Shown here: positions 28,055 to 38,846 of the stretch, piece after piece
How the letters are laid out: every line of letters begins with the position of its first letter
How positions within the stretch are numbered: position 1 is the first letter of the stretch
Origin: Hyphomicrobiales bacterium
GTDB taxonomy: Bacteria > Pseudomonadota > Alphaproteobacteria > Rhizobiales > Beijerinckiaceae
Direction: 5' to 3'
Assembly (NCBI GenBank): GCA_025362655.1
Contig: JANYFM010000153.1
Span: forward strand, 1 to 44,289
DNA length: 44,289 nt
The notes under the pieces: model-generated
Told to the model about the DNA's origin: nothing
The model's input: the letters and a program-made list of their open reading frames with translations, nothing else
The model's database searches: none
Translations under genes and position numbers: made by a program

Positions 28055-29133
28055 TAGGACACACGCTGGCGCTGTATCTTTCAAAACGCTTTTTGCTGGC
28101 TATCGGCAGTGTCTTCGCGGCTCTCTTCGCGTTGATCTATCTCATTGATTTTGTTGAAATGCTTCGCCGCACCAGCGGCCTGCCCGATGTCAGCACCGGG
28201 TTTGTCGCCCTGCTCTGCCTGGAGCGGGTTCCCGCCGTCAGCGAGCAATTGCTGCCCTTCACGGTGCTGGCGGGCTCGATGTTCGCTTTTGTCAGCCTGT
28301 CGAGGCGTTTGGAACTGGTGGTGGTGCGCTCCGCCGGTGTCTCGGCTTGGCAGTTCCTCGCGCCGCCGCTGCTAATTGTGCTGACGCTCGGCGTGCTTTC
28401 CGTAATCGCTTACAATCCGCTATCCGCCGGCTTGAAAGAGCGTGCTGACCGCAGCGAGACTGAAATATTCCGCGCCGGGCGCATCCAGACCGATACGAGC
28501 TTGTGGATCCGGCAACGCAGCATTGATGGGCAAGCCATTGTGCGATCTGAATTTTCCAGTGACGGCGGCACAAAACTTTCGGCGGTGACGGCGTTTGTTT
28601 ATGATGCCAGCGGAGCCTTCCTGGAACGGGTCGAGGCGGCCACAGCACAGCTTCAGCCCGGCTTCTGGGACATGAAAGACGCCCGCATCACCTCGCCTGA
28701 CGACGAGCCGCTGGCGGTCGAGGGTTATTGGCTCGCGACCAATCTGACGGCGGAAATGGTGACACAATCCTTCGTCGCGCCGGATGCGGTGTCTTTCTGG
28801 GAGCTTCCAGAAATCGCCCGGCGCACACAGCAGGCCGGGCTCGACCCCGGCGGTTACCGCCTGCGCTACCAGTCGCTTCTGGCCCGGCCGCTTTTATTGG
28901 CTGCGATGGTTCTCATCGCCGCTGCGTTTTCATTAAGATTCTTCCGGTTTGGTGGGGTGACACGAATGCTGGCCGGTGGCGCGGCGGCGGGGTTCGTGCT
29001 TTATGTTGCGACCAAGCTGGTGGGCGATTTGGGCGGCGCGGGTCTTCTGAGCGCTCCATTCGCTGCGTGGTCGCCGGCGGTTATCGGGAGTCTTTTGGGC
29101 ACTTTAGTATTGTTACATCAAGAGGATGGGTAA
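28051..29133 (+). CDS. lptG: LPS export ABC transporter permease LptG
   Basis: [40 protein letters not shown]...SRRLELVVVRSAGVSAWQFLAPPLL; ATGA overlap with lptF. Confidence 0.93.
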   Translation: MIGHTLALYLSKRFLLAIGSVFAALFALIYLIDFVEMLRRTSGLPDVSTGFVALLCLERVPAVSEQLLPFTVLAGSMFAFVSLSRRLELVVVRSAGVSAWQFLAPPLLIVLTLGVLSVIAYNPLSAGLKERADRSETEIFRAGRIQTDTSLWIRQRSIDGQAIVRSEFSSDGGTKLSAVTAFVYDASGAFLERVEAATAQLQPGFWDMKDARITSPDDEPLAVEGYWLATNLTAEMVTQSFVAPDAVSFWELPEIARRTQQAGLDPGGYRLRYQSLLARPLLLAAMVLIAAAFSLRFFRFGGVTRMLAGGAAAGFVLYVATKLVGDLGGAGLLSAPFAAWSPAVIGSLLGTLVLLHQEDG

Positions 29134-31730
29134 TGGGTCGGCTTACCGGCCCCGGAATAATTTTGCCACGCCGGCCTTCTGGACCGGCGTCAGCGAAGCT
29201 ATGTCTGGCGCTGGCGGCGCTCGCCCTCATGCAGGCCGCCGCCCTGCCCGCCGCCTCCCAAAACCTTGCCGAGCGGATCACCCGGCAAAGCGGCGATGCC
29301 AAAACCGCCGGCAAGGACCGCCTGCTGGTTCACGCCGACGAAATGCTGTTTGATCGCAACAAGAACACTGTGGCCGCGCGCGGCAATGCGCAGCTTTATT
29401 ATCAGGGCCGCGTGCTGCAGGCCGACCGGGTGCTGTACGACCGCAACAACAACAAGGTCTACGCGGAAGGCCACGCCAAAATGACCGAGCGCGACGGCAC
29501 GGTCGCTTATGCGGAACGCTTCGAGCTCACGGACAATTTCAAAGACGGGTTCATCGACAGCCTGCGCACGGATACGGCGGACAGGACGCATCTGTCCGCG
29601 CCGCGCGCCGAGCGCACCGGCGGCGACGTGACCACGCTGGACCGCGGCACGTATTCCGCCTGCGAGGCCTGCAAAGACGATCCATCCAAGCCGCCGTTGT
29701 GGCAGGTGCGCGCCAAACGCATCATCCACAACGACACCGAGCAGATGGTCTATTTCGAGGATGCCGCCTTCGAGCTGATGGGCGTGCCCATCGCATGGCT
29801 GCCGTATTTCTCGGTCGCCGATCCCAATGTGCTGCGCAAGAGCGGCATTCTGACGCCGCATGTGAGCTTTAATTCGGCGCTCGGCGCGGGCGTGTCCATT
29901 CCGGTGTTTTGGGCGCTGGCGCCCAATTACGATCTGACGGTGACGCCATCCTTCTATTCAAGACAGGGTTTCTTCGGCCAAGCCGAATGGCGCCATCAGC
30001 TTGTCAATGGCTCTTACAATATCCGCGCCGCCGGGGTTTTCCAAAACGATCCCGACGCCTTTGCCGCCCCGCCCTATGGCTCGGGGAACAAGCGCGCGCG
30101 CGGCTCGCTGGAAAGCTGGGGCCTGTTCTACATCAATGAAAGATGGCGCGTCGGCTGGGACCTTTCGCTGGTCAGCGACAAATGGTTCCAGAGCGACTAC
30201 CGCCTGCCGACCGATAATCTCTCGTCCAACTATTTCCGCGAGGCGACCTCGACGATCTACATGACCGGCAAGGGCGACCAGGGATTTTTGGATCTCCGCG
30301 CCTATTATTTCAAGGGCCTCAGCCGCGTCGATTTGCAGGACCAGCAGCCCATCGTCGCCCCGGTTCTCGACTATCACAAGGTGATCCCGGTGAAGCCCGA
30401 ATGGTCGTTCGGCATCGGCGGACAGTTCGAAATCGACGGCAATTTCCTTAATCTCAGCCGCAATCTCGCCGCCTATCAGTCAACGGGACCGCGCACCCTC
30501 GACAATCAATACGGGCTTTACGACGTTTGCACCGTCTATAATTCGAAAAACTGCCTGGTGCGCGGCATCGGCGGAACATACACGCGCGGCACGCTTAATC
30601 TTTCGTGGAAGCGGCAGATCATTGATCCCATCGGTCAGGTCTGGACGCCCTTCGTCTTTGCCCATGTCAACGGCACGCTTCTCAGCCTCGATCAATCACG
30701 CGCCGCCTCCTTCACCGCCCCCGCCGCAAACCCGCAATTGCCCAATTCGATTATTCCCAACGGGGCGCAGGCGAATTTTTTTGGCACCCAGTCCAATGCC
30801 TGGCGGGGCAGCGCTGTTCCCGGCGCCGGCCTCGAATACCGCTATCCCTTCGTGATGAACACGGGAACCGTGACGCATGTGTTTGAGCCAATCGCCCAGA
30901 TCGTTGTGCGCCCGAACGAGCCGGTGTCCCAGTCGCTGGTGAATGAGGACGCGCAGAGCCTCGTCTTCGATGACACCAATTTGTTCCAGTGGAACAAATA
31001 TTCCGGCTACGACCGTTTCGAGGGCGGCACGCGGTTTAACTACGGCGCGCAATACACGATGACCTTCCAGAACGGCGGCTATTTCAACGCCATGGCCGGC
31101 CAGTCCCGGCAGATCGCCGGGCGCAATTCCTATGCGAGCGCGGATGCCGCGAATGTCGGCCTGTCCTCCGGCCTCGACACGCGCCGGTCGGATATCGTGA
31201 CGCGCTTCTCCATCGCGCCCAATTCAAAATTCGCGGTTATCGCCAAAGCGCGGTTCGACCAGGCCGATTTTTCGCTGCGCCGGCTCGACGTGATGGCCAG
31301 CGCAAAATTCGGCGATCTCGACGCCACCCTGCAATACGCGCGCTACGACGCCCAGCCCCTGCTGGGGTTCAGCAAGCGCCGCGAGGGCCTGTCCGCCGCG
31401 CTGAAATATAAATTCGATCAGCATTATTTCGTCTCCAGCAATGTCATCTTCGACCTGTCGCGCCATCTTTATAACAACAGCCCCGGGGTGGTCGGCACAG
31501 CCGGGGTTCTGTCCGTCGCGGGCATGGGCTTTGGCCTTGGCTATATGGACGATTGCACAACTTTTTCGATAAACTATACATCGACGTATCTGGACCGCGG
31601 CGCGGGCTATCCAGTCCGCAACCAGACGGTGCTGCTGCAATTGCAGCTGCGCACGCTCGGCGACACGCGCGTCCAGTCCTCGCTGGGCGATATCCGTATT
31701 CAGGACGGTTTGAACGGCTCGACGCGCTAG
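29133..31730 (+). CDS. lptD: LPS-assembly protein LptD
   Basis: OstA-like HADEMLFDRNKNTVAARGNAQLYYQGRVLQADRVLYDRNNNKVYAEGHAKM, then long LptD beta-barrel domain; start overlaps the lptG stop (TAATG). Confidence 0.95.
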   Translation: MGRLTGPGIILPRRPSGPASAKLCLALAALALMQAAALPAASQNLAERITRQSGDAKTAGKDRLLVHADEMLFDRNKNTVAARGNAQLYYQGRVLQADRVLYDRNNNKVYAEGHAKMTERDGTVAYAERFELTDNFKDGFIDSLRTDTADRTHLSAPRAERTGGDVTTLDRGTYSACEACKDDPSKPPLWQVRAKRIIHNDTEQMVYFEDAAFELMGVPIAWLPYFSVADPNVLRKSGILTPHVSFNSALGAGVSIPVFWALAPNYDLTVTPSFYSRQGFFGQAEWRHQLVNGSYNIRAAGVFQNDPDAFAAPPYGSGNKRARGSLESWGLFYINERWRVGWDLSLVSDKWFQSDYRLPTDNLSSNYFREATSTIYMTGKGDQGFLDLRAYYFKGLSRVDLQDQQPIVAPVLDYHKVIPVKPEWSFGIGGQFEIDGNFLNLSRNLAAYQSTGPRTLDNQYGLYDVCTVYNSKNCLVRGIGGTYTRGTLNLSWKRQIIDPIGQVWTPFVFAHVNGTLLSLDQSRAASFTAPAANPQLPNSIIPNGAQANFFGTQSNAWRGSAVPGAGLEYRYPFVMNTGTVTHVFEPIAQIVVRPNEPVSQSLVNEDAQSLVFDDTNLFQWNKYSGYDRFEGGTRFNYGAQYTMTFQNGGYFNAMAGQSRQIAGRNSYASADAANVGLSSGLDTRRSDIVTRFSIAPNSKFAVIAKARFDQADFSLRRLDVMASAKFGDLDATLQYARYDAQPLLGFSKRREGLSAALKYKFDQHYFVSSNVIFDLSRHLYNNSPGVVGTAGVLSVAGMGFGLGYMDDCTTFSINYTSTYLDRGAGYPVRNQTVLLQLQLRTLGDTRVQSSLGDIRIQDGLNGSTR

Positions 31731-31758
31731 GGGCGCGCGGCAGGAACATGGGATCGGC

Positions 31759-32676
31759 ATGAGCAACAAATCCTTCGCATTCCCAAAACTGGCCGCGGCC
31801 GCGGCTTTCACCGCGCTGGCGGCCTGCCTCGCGCCGGGCGCGCCGGCGCTGGCGCAGGCGGTTGTCGCCTCGGTCAATGACGATCCCGTGACAAACGTCG
31901 ATATTGAGCAGCACATGAAAATACTGCGGGTGCTGCGCCGCAACGCGACCCGCGAGGCGGCGCTGGAGGACATTTTCGAAACCCGGCTGAAGCTCATCGA
32001 AGGCTCGAAATACAAAATCAATCCCTCCGACGGCGACATCGGTTTTGCGCTCAATATGACCGGGCGGAGCCTGAAAACGGACGGGCAGCATCTGGTCAGC
32101 GCGTTGCAGCGCGCCGGCGTCACCGAGGATCAGTGGAAGCAGAAATGGAAAGCCGAGGCCGGCTGGTTCCAGTTTATCCGCGCGCTCAACCGGACGCTGG
32201 AAATCAGCGAAAACGAAGTGCGCGGCGAGCTCGGCAGGCAAGGCAAGGCTCAATCGGTGGAATACACGGTGCGCCAGGTGATTTTCGTCGTCCCCAACAA
32301 CGCGGGCGCCGCGGTGATCAGCGCGCGCATCGCCGACGCCAACCAATTGCGCGCCAAATTCACGGATTGCGCCTCGGGCCTCGAACTGGTGCGCGCCGCG
32401 CGTGATGCGGCGGTCAACCCGCCGGTGACCCGCGCCGCCTCGACGCTGGGCGATCCGCTGCGCAAGCTGCTGGAGAAGACCGAGATGGGGCATCTCACCG
32501 CCCCCGCGCGCGGGCCGCAGGGGGTCGAAATGCTGGCTCTTTGCAACAAAGCGAACCGCGAGGACTCCGCCGCCGCGGAGAGCATCCGCAATGATCTCCT
32601 GATGAAGAAACTGGAGGGCGAATCAACGCGCCGCTACCAGGAAGTGCGGGCCAAGGCGATCATCGTCAAAAAGTAA
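31759..32676 (+). CDS. surA: SurA-like periplasmic chaperone/PPIase family protein
   Basis: Signal peptide; [22 protein letters not shown]...; C-terminal parvulin-like region; position lptD-surA-pdxA. Confidence 0.85.
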   Translation: MSNKSFAFPKLAAAAAFTALAACLAPGAPALAQAVVASVNDDPVTNVDIEQHMKILRVLRRNATREAALEDIFETRLKLIEGSKYKINPSDGDIGFALNMTGRSLKTDGQHLVSALQRAGVTEDQWKQKWKAEAGWFQFIRALNRTLEISENEVRGELGRQGKAQSVEYTVRQVIFVVPNNAGAAVISARIADANQLRAKFTDCASGLELVRAARDAAVNPPVTRAASTLGDPLRKLLEKTEMGHLTAPARGPQGVEMLALCNKANREDSAAAESIRNDLLMKKLEGESTRRYQEVRAKAIIVKK

Positions 32677-32692
32677 CGCGGGGCGCGCATCC

Positions 32693-33721
32693 ATGGCGGC
32701 GCAGATTCATTCCGCAACCCTGCCGCTGGCGCTGACGCAGGGCGATCCCTCGGGCATCGGGCCGGAAATCGCCTTTAAAGCGTGGCTGGCGCGCGCCGAC
32801 GGCACGCCGGCGTTTTTCCTGCTCGGCGATCCCGGCCATTTGGAGAGCGCGGCGCGCGGCCTGCGGCTCAAAGTGCCCATGGAAATTGTCGAACCGCGCG
32901 GCGCCGCGCAAGCCTTCGCGGCGGCATTGCCCGTGGTGCCGCTGCAAGCCCGCGTTTTGGGAGCCCCCGGCGTTCCCGATGCGCGCGACGCCGCGACGAC
33001 GCTCGAATCCATCGAGCGCGCCGTGGGGCTCGCGCGCTCCGGCGACGCCTCTGCCGTGGTCACCAACCCGATCTCCAAAGCGGTCCTCTACCGCGCCGGC
33101 TTTCGCCATCCCGGCCATACGGAATGGCTGGGCGAACTAGCGCAGGCGGCTTGGAACACCGGGCCATTGCTGCCGGTGATGCTGCTGTGGTCGCCGCATC
33201 TGGCGGTTGTGCCCGTCACCATTCACGTTTCCCTTGCGCAGGCGATCGCGCAATTGACGACGGGCGGCATCGTTGCTGCCGCGCGGGTCGCGGCGAAAGA
33301 TTTGCGGGAAAAATTCGGCATAGCCGAGCCGCGCCTCGCGGTCGCCGGGCTCAATCCCCATGCCGGGGAGGCCGGCGCGATGGGTCGGGAGGATATCGAG
33401 CTCATCGCGCCCGCCGTTAAAATTCTGCGCGCTGAGGGCATCGACGCGCGCGGGCCGCTGCCTCCCGACACGATGTTCCACGCGGAGGCGCGGGCGCGCT
33501 ACGACGTTGCGATCTGCATGTATCACGACCAAGCGCTGATCCCGGTCAAAACGCTGGCCTTCGACAGCGCCGTCAACACAACACTGGGCCTGCCCTTCGT
33601 GCGTACATCACCTGATCACGGCACGGCCTTCGACATAGCGGGCAAAGGCATCGCCGATCCCGCCAGCCTCATCGCGGCGCTGCGTTTGGCGGCGCGGCTG
33701 ACCGGCGGCGCGGCGTTTTGA
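32693..33721 (+). CDS. pdxA: 4-hydroxythreonine-4-phosphate dehydrogenase
   Basis: [20 protein letters not shown]...[26 protein letters not shown]...[19 protein letters not shown]...[43 protein letters not shown]. Confidence 0.97.
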   Translation: MAAQIHSATLPLALTQGDPSGIGPEIAFKAWLARADGTPAFFLLGDPGHLESAARGLRLKVPMEIVEPRGAAQAFAAALPVVPLQARVLGAPGVPDARDAATTLESIERAVGLARSGDASAVVTNPISKAVLYRAGFRHPGHTEWLGELAQAAWNTGPLLPVMLLWSPHLAVVPVTIHVSLAQAIAQLTTGGIVAAARVAAKDLREKFGIAEPRLAVAGLNPHAGEAGAMGREDIELIAPAVKILRAEGIDARGPLPPDTMFHAEARARYDVAICMYHDQALIPVKTLAFDSAVNTTLGLPFVRTSPDHGTAFDIAGKGIADPASLIAALRLAARLTGGAAF

Positions 33722-34590
33722 CCGGCATCGCCGATCTGCCGCCGCTGCGCGAGGTGGTCCAGGCTTTTGGTCTGGAGCCGCGCAAATCGCTCGGCCAGAA
33801 TTTTCTGTTCGATCTCAATCTGACGGCAAAAATAGCCCGGGCCGCCGGGCCGCTGGAAGGCGTCACCATTATCGAAGCGGGTCCCGGACCCGGCGCGCTG
33901 ACGCGCGCGCTGCTGGCGGGGGGCGCGGCGCGGGTGATCGCGATTGAGACCGACGAGCGCTGCCTGCCGGCGCTGGCGCAAATATCCGCCGCGGCGCCCG
34001 GCCGTTTGCAGGTGATCCACGGCGATGCGCTGGCGACCGATTTGGCCGCAATTGCCGCGCAATGGCGCGATGGCCCCGCGCGCATCTGCGCCAACCTGCC
34101 ATACAATATCGGCACCGCGCTGCTGGCGGGCTGGCTGGAGAGCGAGCCCTGGCCGCCATGGTTCGACAGGCTGACCCTGATGTTTCAGCGCGAGGTCGCC
34201 GAACGCATCGTGGCAACACCCGAACAGCGCGCCGATTATGGCCGGCTGGGCGTGCTCGCGGGCTGGCGCACGGAAGCGCGGATTTTATTCGATGTGCCGG
34301 CCTCCGCCTTCACGCCGCCGCCGAAAGTCACATCCTCCGTGGTGGAACTGATCCCGCGCGCGGCGCCGCTGCCCTGCGAGGGCGCGCTGTTATCCGCGAT
34401 TACCCGCGCGGCCTTTGGCCAGCGGCGCAAAATGCTGCGCCAATCGCTGAAAGGCCTGACGCGGCGGGGCGCAACCGTTGATCCCTTGGAGCTGCTGGCC
34501 AAAGCGGGCATCGAACCGACGCGGCGCGCCGAGGAAGTGGATGTCGCGGGTTTCGCGCGGCTGGCGCGGGCGCTGGAGGGGGCGCTTTAG
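33718..34590 (+). CDS. rsmA: 16S rRNA (adenine1518/1519-N6)-dimethyltransferase
   Basis: [26 protein letters not shown]...[18 protein letters not shown]...[18 protein letters not shown]; apparent TTG start overlapping the pdxA stop (TTGA). Confidence 0.95.
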   Translation: MTGIADLPPLREVVQAFGLEPRKSLGQNFLFDLNLTAKIARAAGPLEGVTIIEAGPGPGALTRALLAGGAARVIAIETDERCLPALAQISAAAPGRLQVIHGDALATDLAAIAAQWRDGPARICANLPYNIGTALLAGWLESEPWPPWFDRLTLMFQREVAERIVATPEQRADYGRLGVLAGWRTEARILFDVPASAFTPPPKVTSSVVELIPRAAPLPCEGALLSAITRAAFGQRRKMLRQSLKGLTRRGATVDPLELLAKAGIEPTRRAEEVDVAGFARLARALEGAL

Positions 34591-34596
34591 CCCCTC
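34576..34596. terminator. hairpin spanning the rsmA/YkgJ stop codons
   Basis: GAGGGG - 9 nt - CCCCTC across the convergent stops. Confidence 0.35.
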
Positions 34597-35011
34597 ACGC
34601 CCACGGCGCGCATTCCCCTGTTGGATACACCCGCCACGATATCAGCCCCGCCTTGGCGACGACCACATGGCCTTCCTTGGCCTTGCTGACGAGGTGTTTG
34701 AACATCATCGGATGGCGCCAGGAATTCGGTTTTTTGGGATCGCAGACCGCCTGATACTGGTCGCTGTCGGGGCAGACCATCAGAATCGTGCCGAGACGGT
34801 CCGGCTTCATCGCCACGGGAATGTCCCGCTCGGTCAGCCAGTCGCACTCAAAATCGCGGCAGACCTGGGGGCGTTTAGCGTAGATGGCGCAGCCGCCGGG
34901 CGCGCACCATTTGCCGCACAGGTCTCCCGCCATCTTATCGAGTTCCTCGATATCCAGCACGTGGCAGCACATATTGCATGCGCCGCATGATCGTCCGGGT
35001 ACTGCGGCCAT
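34595..35011 (-). CDS. YkgJ-family cysteine cluster protein (zinc/iron-chelating domain)
   Basis: MAAVPGRSCGACNMCCHVLDIEELDKMAGDLCGKWCAPGGCAIYAKRPQVCRDFECDWL; C-x2-C-x3-CC cysteine cluster. The 363-aa ORF extension is not needed. Confidence 0.88.
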   Translation of the reverse strand: MAAVPGRSCGACNMCCHVLDIEELDKMAGDLCGKWCAPGGCAIYAKRPQVCRDFECDWLTERDIPVAMKPDRLGTILMVCPDSDQYQAVCDPKKPNSWRHPMMFKHLVSKAKEGHVVVAKAGLISWRVYPTGECAPWA

Positions 35012-35164
35012 CGGTTTGCCCTTGCGAATCAACTTCCGCAATGTCGCGGCCCCGCGCCCGCAAAGCAATGGCGGGATTGAGCCGAGCCGCGCGATAGAAC
35101 TTGACTTGGCGCGCCCGGCGGCGTTCCTCGCCTCGTTTTGGCAGGATCGGGAAAGTTTACGCGC

Positions 35165-36127
35165 ATGGCACAAGCCTTCATCTTTCCCGGCCAGGGGTCG
35201 CAATCGCCGGGCATGGGCAAAGCGCTGGCGGAGGCTTTCGAGCCGGCGCGCCGGGTCTTCGCCGAGGTCGATGACGCCTTGGGGATGAAACTTTCGCGCC
35301 TGATTTTCGAGGGGCCCGCGGCGGAATTGACGCTCACCGCCAATGCGCAGCCTGCGCTGATGGCCGTCAGCATGGCGGTCTTTCGCGTTCTTGAGGCCGA
35401 AGCCGGGCTCGATCTGGCGCGTGACGCTCAATTCGTGGCCGGCCACTCGCTTGGCGAATATTCGGCGCTGGCGGCGGCGGGATCGTTCACGCTGGGCGAC
35501 GCGGCGCGCCTGTTGCGCCAACGCGGCGAGGCCATGCAGGCCGCGGCACCGCCCGGCGAAGGCGCGATGGCCGCGATATTGGGCCTCGAATTCGGCGCGG
35601 TCGCGGCAATCGCCACGGAGGCGGCGCGGCAATTGCACCTCACCGCCGCCGTCTGCCAGGCCGCCAACGACAACGGCGGCGGGCAAGTGGTGATTTCCGG
35701 CAGCAAAAATGCTGTGGAAAAGGCCATGGAGCTGGCGAAAGCCGGCGGCGCCAAACGCGCCATCCTTCTATCGGTGTCGGCGCCCTTCCATTGCGCGCTG
35801 ATGCATCCGGCGGCGGAAGTTATGGCCGCCGCGCTGGCCGCCATCGATATCCAGTCTCCAAAGGTTCCGCTCGTCGCCAATGTTCTGGCCTCGCCAATCA
35901 GCGAACCCGCCGAGATTCGCCGGCGGCTGATTGAGCAGGTGACGGGCACGGTGCGCTGGCGCGAATCCATCGCCTTCATGGCGGGCGCCGGGGTTCGCAG
36001 CTTTTATGAGCTCGGCGCGGGCCAAGTGCTATCCGGACTGGTCAAGCGCATTGATGCGGCGTCAACCGGAACCCCTATCGGCACGCCCGCCGATATCGAA
36101 GCCTACAAAACCCGTGCGCGGGCATGA
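35165..36127 (+). CDS. fabD: malonyl-CoA:ACP transacylase
   Basis: MAQAFIFPGQGSQSPGMGKALAEAF...FVAGHSLGEYSALAAAGS (GHSLG). Confidence 0.97.
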   Translation: MAQAFIFPGQGSQSPGMGKALAEAFEPARRVFAEVDDALGMKLSRLIFEGPAAELTLTANAQPALMAVSMAVFRVLEAEAGLDLARDAQFVAGHSLGEYSALAAAGSFTLGDAARLLRQRGEAMQAAAPPGEGAMAAILGLEFGAVAAIATEAARQLHLTAAVCQAANDNGGGQVVISGSKNAVEKAMELAKAGGAKRAILLSVSAPFHCALMHPAAEVMAAALAAIDIQSPKVPLVANVLASPISEPAEIRRRLIEQVTGTVRWRESIAFMAGAGVRSFYELGAGQVLSGLVKRIDAASTGTPIGTPADIEAYKTRARA

Positions 36128-36897
36128 CCAAGCCAGCCTCTTCATCCGGAGCCCCGACGATGTTTGATCTTACCGGCCTTAACGCCCTCGTGACAGGGGC
36201 GACCGGCGGACTGGGCGGCGCCATCGCCCGCGCCCTTCACGCGCAGGGGGCGCGGGTGGCGATATCAGGCACGCGGGCGGAGGCTTTGGCAGCCCTGGCG
36301 GATGAGCTGAAAGAACGGGTCCACGCGCTCCCTTGCGATCTCGGCGACAAGGCCGCGGTTGAGGCGCTGGTGCCCGCCGCCGAGGCCGCCATGGGCCAGG
36401 TCGATATTCTCATCAACAATGCGGGCATCACGCGGGATGGTCTTTTCATGCGCATGAAGGATGACGATTGGGAGCGCGTGCTCAGCGTCAATCTGACATC
36501 CGCGTTCCGGCTTTCGCGCGCGGCGGTGCGCGGCATGACGCGCAGACGATTCGGACGCATCGTCTCGATCACCTCCATCGTCGGCGTGACCGGCAATCCC
36601 GGCCAGGCCAATTACGCCGCCTCCAAAGCCGGCATGATCGGCATGTCAAAATCGCTTGCAGCCGAAATCGCCAGCCGCGGCATCACTGTCAATTGCATCG
36701 CGCCGGGTTTCATCGAAAGCCCGATGACACAGGCTTTGAACGACAAACAAAAGGAAGCGATCCTCGCCACCATTCCCTCGGGCAAACTGGGCAATGGCGC
36801 GGATGTCGCGGGCGCCTGCGTCTATCTGGCCAGCCGTGAGGCGGCCTATGTCACTGGGCAGACACTGCACATCAACGGCGGCATGGCGATGATCTGA
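36124..36897 (+). CDS. fabG: 3-oxoacyl-ACP reductase (start 36124 or 36160)
   Basis: NALVTGATGGLGGAIARALHAQGARVAISGTR...NNAGITRDGLFMRM...GQANYAASKAGMIGMSKSLA...GGMAMI. Confidence 0.96.
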   Translation: MTKPASSSGAPTMFDLTGLNALVTGATGGLGGAIARALHAQGARVAISGTRAEALAALADELKERVHALPCDLGDKAAVEALVPAAEAAMGQVDILINNAGITRDGLFMRMKDDDWERVLSVNLTSAFRLSRAAVRGMTRRRFGRIVSITSIVGVTGNPGQANYAASKAGMIGMSKSLAAEIASRGITVNCIAPGFIESPMTQALNDKQKEAILATIPSGKLGNGADVAGACVYLASREAAYVTGQTLHINGGMAMI

Positions 36898-37024
36898 CCG
36901 GCCAGGCCTTTCGGGCCGGGTGAATGGCCTTCGGCAGGCGCTCGCCTTCACATTTAATCCATGGTAGCTAGCCGCCGCGCCTGGGCGCGAAGGCGTTGCA
37001 ACAAGCCTGCGGGGGTTTGATGGC

Positions 37025-37053
37025 TTGACGCGGGGCGGGCGGTCAGGTTCAAA
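37025..37053 (+). promoter_or_regulatory. possible acpP promoter
   Basis: TTGACG (37025-37030) - 17 nt - TTCAAA (37048-37053) in the 269-bp fabG-acpP gap; -10 match is weak. Confidence 0.25.
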
Positions 37054-37166
37054 GCATCCGGGCAGCCGCCGTCTATTTAGCCGAAGGGCTGGAAAGCTTT
37101 TCGGCATTTTAGGTCTTGTGGCGGCCCGCAAGGGCGCCGGACATAACAAGGAAGAGGGTTCTTACT

Positions 37167-37406
37167 ATGAGCGATGTGGCCGAGCGCGTGAAGAAAATCG
37201 TCGTCGAGCATCTCGGCGTGGACGCTGAGAAGGTCGTCGACAAGGCGAATTTTATCGATGACCTCGGCGCCGATTCGCTCGATACGGTCGAGCTCGTGAT
37301 GGCGTTCGAAGAGGAGTTCGGTGTGGAAATCCCTGACGACGCGGCGGAAACCATCGTCACCGTCGGCGATGCCGTCAAATTCCTGGAAAAAGCCAAGACC
37401 GCCTGA
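37167..37406 (+). CDS. acpP: acyl carrier protein
   Basis: [23 protein letters not shown]...[35 protein letters not shown] (DSL phosphopantetheine site). Confidence 0.98.
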   Translation: MSDVAERVKKIVVEHLGVDAEKVVDKANFIDDLGADSLDTVELVMAFEEEFGVEIPDDAAETIVTVGDAVKFLEKAKTA

Positions 37407-37503
37407 TTTCGTTCGGGTTTAAGGGGGGGCGGCGCGCCATCCCCGGGACGTTCGGCGGCGCGTTTTTGCCGCCGGCGCATCATTGGGTATCAGTGGAAAG
37501 ACG

Positions 37504-38766
37504 ATGCGAAGAGTCGTCGTAACGGGCCTTGGAATGGTGTCGCCGCTCGGCTGCGGAGTGGAAGCGACGTGGACACGGCTTTTGGCCGGTGAAAGCGGCG
37601 CCCGGCGCATCGAGAGTTTCGACGTTTCCGACATGCCCTGCCAGATCGCCTGCCAGCCGCCGCGCGGCCCGGGCTCCGAGGGCGCCTTCAATCCCGATGA
37701 GTGGATGGAGCCCAAAGAGCAGCGCAAAGTCGATGACTTCATCATCTTCGCGATTTCAGCGGCGACACAGGCTCTGAACGACGCCGGCTGGCATCCCAAG
37801 ACTTATGACGATCAATGCGCCAGCGGCGTCATGATCGGCTCCGGCATTGGCGGCCTCGGCGGCATTTACGAAGCCTCGGTGCTGCTGAAAGAGCGCGGCC
37901 CCCGGCGGATTTCGCCGTTTTTCATTCCGGGACGGCTGATCAATCTGACTTCCGGCTATGTGTCGATCCAGCACGGGCTGAAAGGCCCCAATCATTCGGT
38001 TGTCACCGCCTGTTCGACCGGCGCTCATGCGATTGGCGACGCTGGGCGGCTGATCGCCCTTGGCGATGCCGATGTGATGGTCGCGGGCGGCGCGGAATCC
38101 GCCGTCAACCGGATTGCGCTGGCGGGATTCTCCGCCTGCCGCGCTCTGTCGACGGGCTTCAATGACCGGCCAACAGAGGGCTCGCGCCCCTATGACCGGG
38201 ACCGCGACGGTTTCGTCATGGGCGAGGGCGCGGGCTGCGTGGTGCTGGAAGAATATGAGCATGCGAAGGCGCGCGGCGCAAAAATTCATGCTGAACTTAT
38301 CGGTTACGGCCTGTCCGGCGACGCCCACCACATCACCGCGCCAGCCGCCGATGGCGACGGCGCTTTTCGCTGCATGCGCGCCGCTATCAAACGTGCCGGG
38401 ATTTCCGCCGCCGATATCGATTACGTCAACGCGCACGGCACTTCCACGCCGCTCGGCGATGAAATTGAACTGGGCGCTGTCACCCGCGTGATGGGCGAAG
38501 AGGCCGGGCGGCTCTCGATGTCCTCGACGAAATCCTCGATCGGCCATTTGCTGGGCGCGGCGGGCGCCGTGGAGGCGATCTTCTCGGTGCTGGCCATGCG
38601 CGACAATATCGCGCCGGCAACGCTCAATCTGGTCAATCCCTCGGTCGAAACCGCGATTGATCTGGTTCCGCTGACGCCGCGCAAGCGCCGGATCGACACG
38701 GTTCTATCGAATTCGTTCGGATTTGGCGGCACCAATGCCTCGCTGATCCTGCGGCGGGTCGCCTAA
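37504..38766 (+). CDS. fabF: 3-oxoacyl-ACP synthase II
   Basis: MRRVVVTGLGMVSPLGCG...SVVTACSTGAHAIGDAGRLI...NAHGTSTPLGDEIE...KSSIGHLLGAAGAVEAIFS...NSFGFGGTNASLI. Confidence 0.97.
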   Translation: MRRVVVTGLGMVSPLGCGVEATWTRLLAGESGARRIESFDVSDMPCQIACQPPRGPGSEGAFNPDEWMEPKEQRKVDDFIIFAISAATQALNDAGWHPKTYDDQCASGVMIGSGIGGLGGIYEASVLLKERGPRRISPFFIPGRLINLTSGYVSIQHGLKGPNHSVVTACSTGAHAIGDAGRLIALGDADVMVAGGAESAVNRIALAGFSACRALSTGFNDRPTEGSRPYDRDRDGFVMGEGAGCVVLEEYEHAKARGAKIHAELIGYGLSGDAHHITAPAADGDGAFRCMRAAIKRAGISAADIDYVNAHGTSTPLGDEIELGAVTRVMGEEAGRLSMSSTKSSIGHLLGAAGAVEAIFSVLAMRDNIAPATLNLVNPSVETAIDLVPLTPRKRRIDTVLSNSFGFGGTNASLILRRVA

Positions 38767-38846
38767 AGTCTTGACAGCCCCGGGCGGGTTGTCGCCACAA
38801 TCGAGGCGTAGTTCGTTTTTTTAGGTTTGGCGCGCGGCAAAAGCAG

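Noticed and set aside
28728-29132. N-terminal extension of lptD
   Set aside because: Runs through lptG in a different frame; signal-peptide-like N-terminus begins at 29133.
31224-32493. Long - strand ORFs (299 and 349 aa) over lptD/surA
   Set aside because: Antisense shadows of strongly supported lptD and surA genes.
35012-35686. N-terminal extension of the YkgJ ORF (363 aa)
   Set aside because: The extension is antisense to fabD and lacks domain sense; the cysteine cluster protein starts at MAAVPGRSCG (35011).
36898-36919. CCGGCC-N10-GGCCGG hairpin after fabG as an intrinsic terminator
   Set aside because: Short all-GC stem, no T-run; expected by chance at this base composition.
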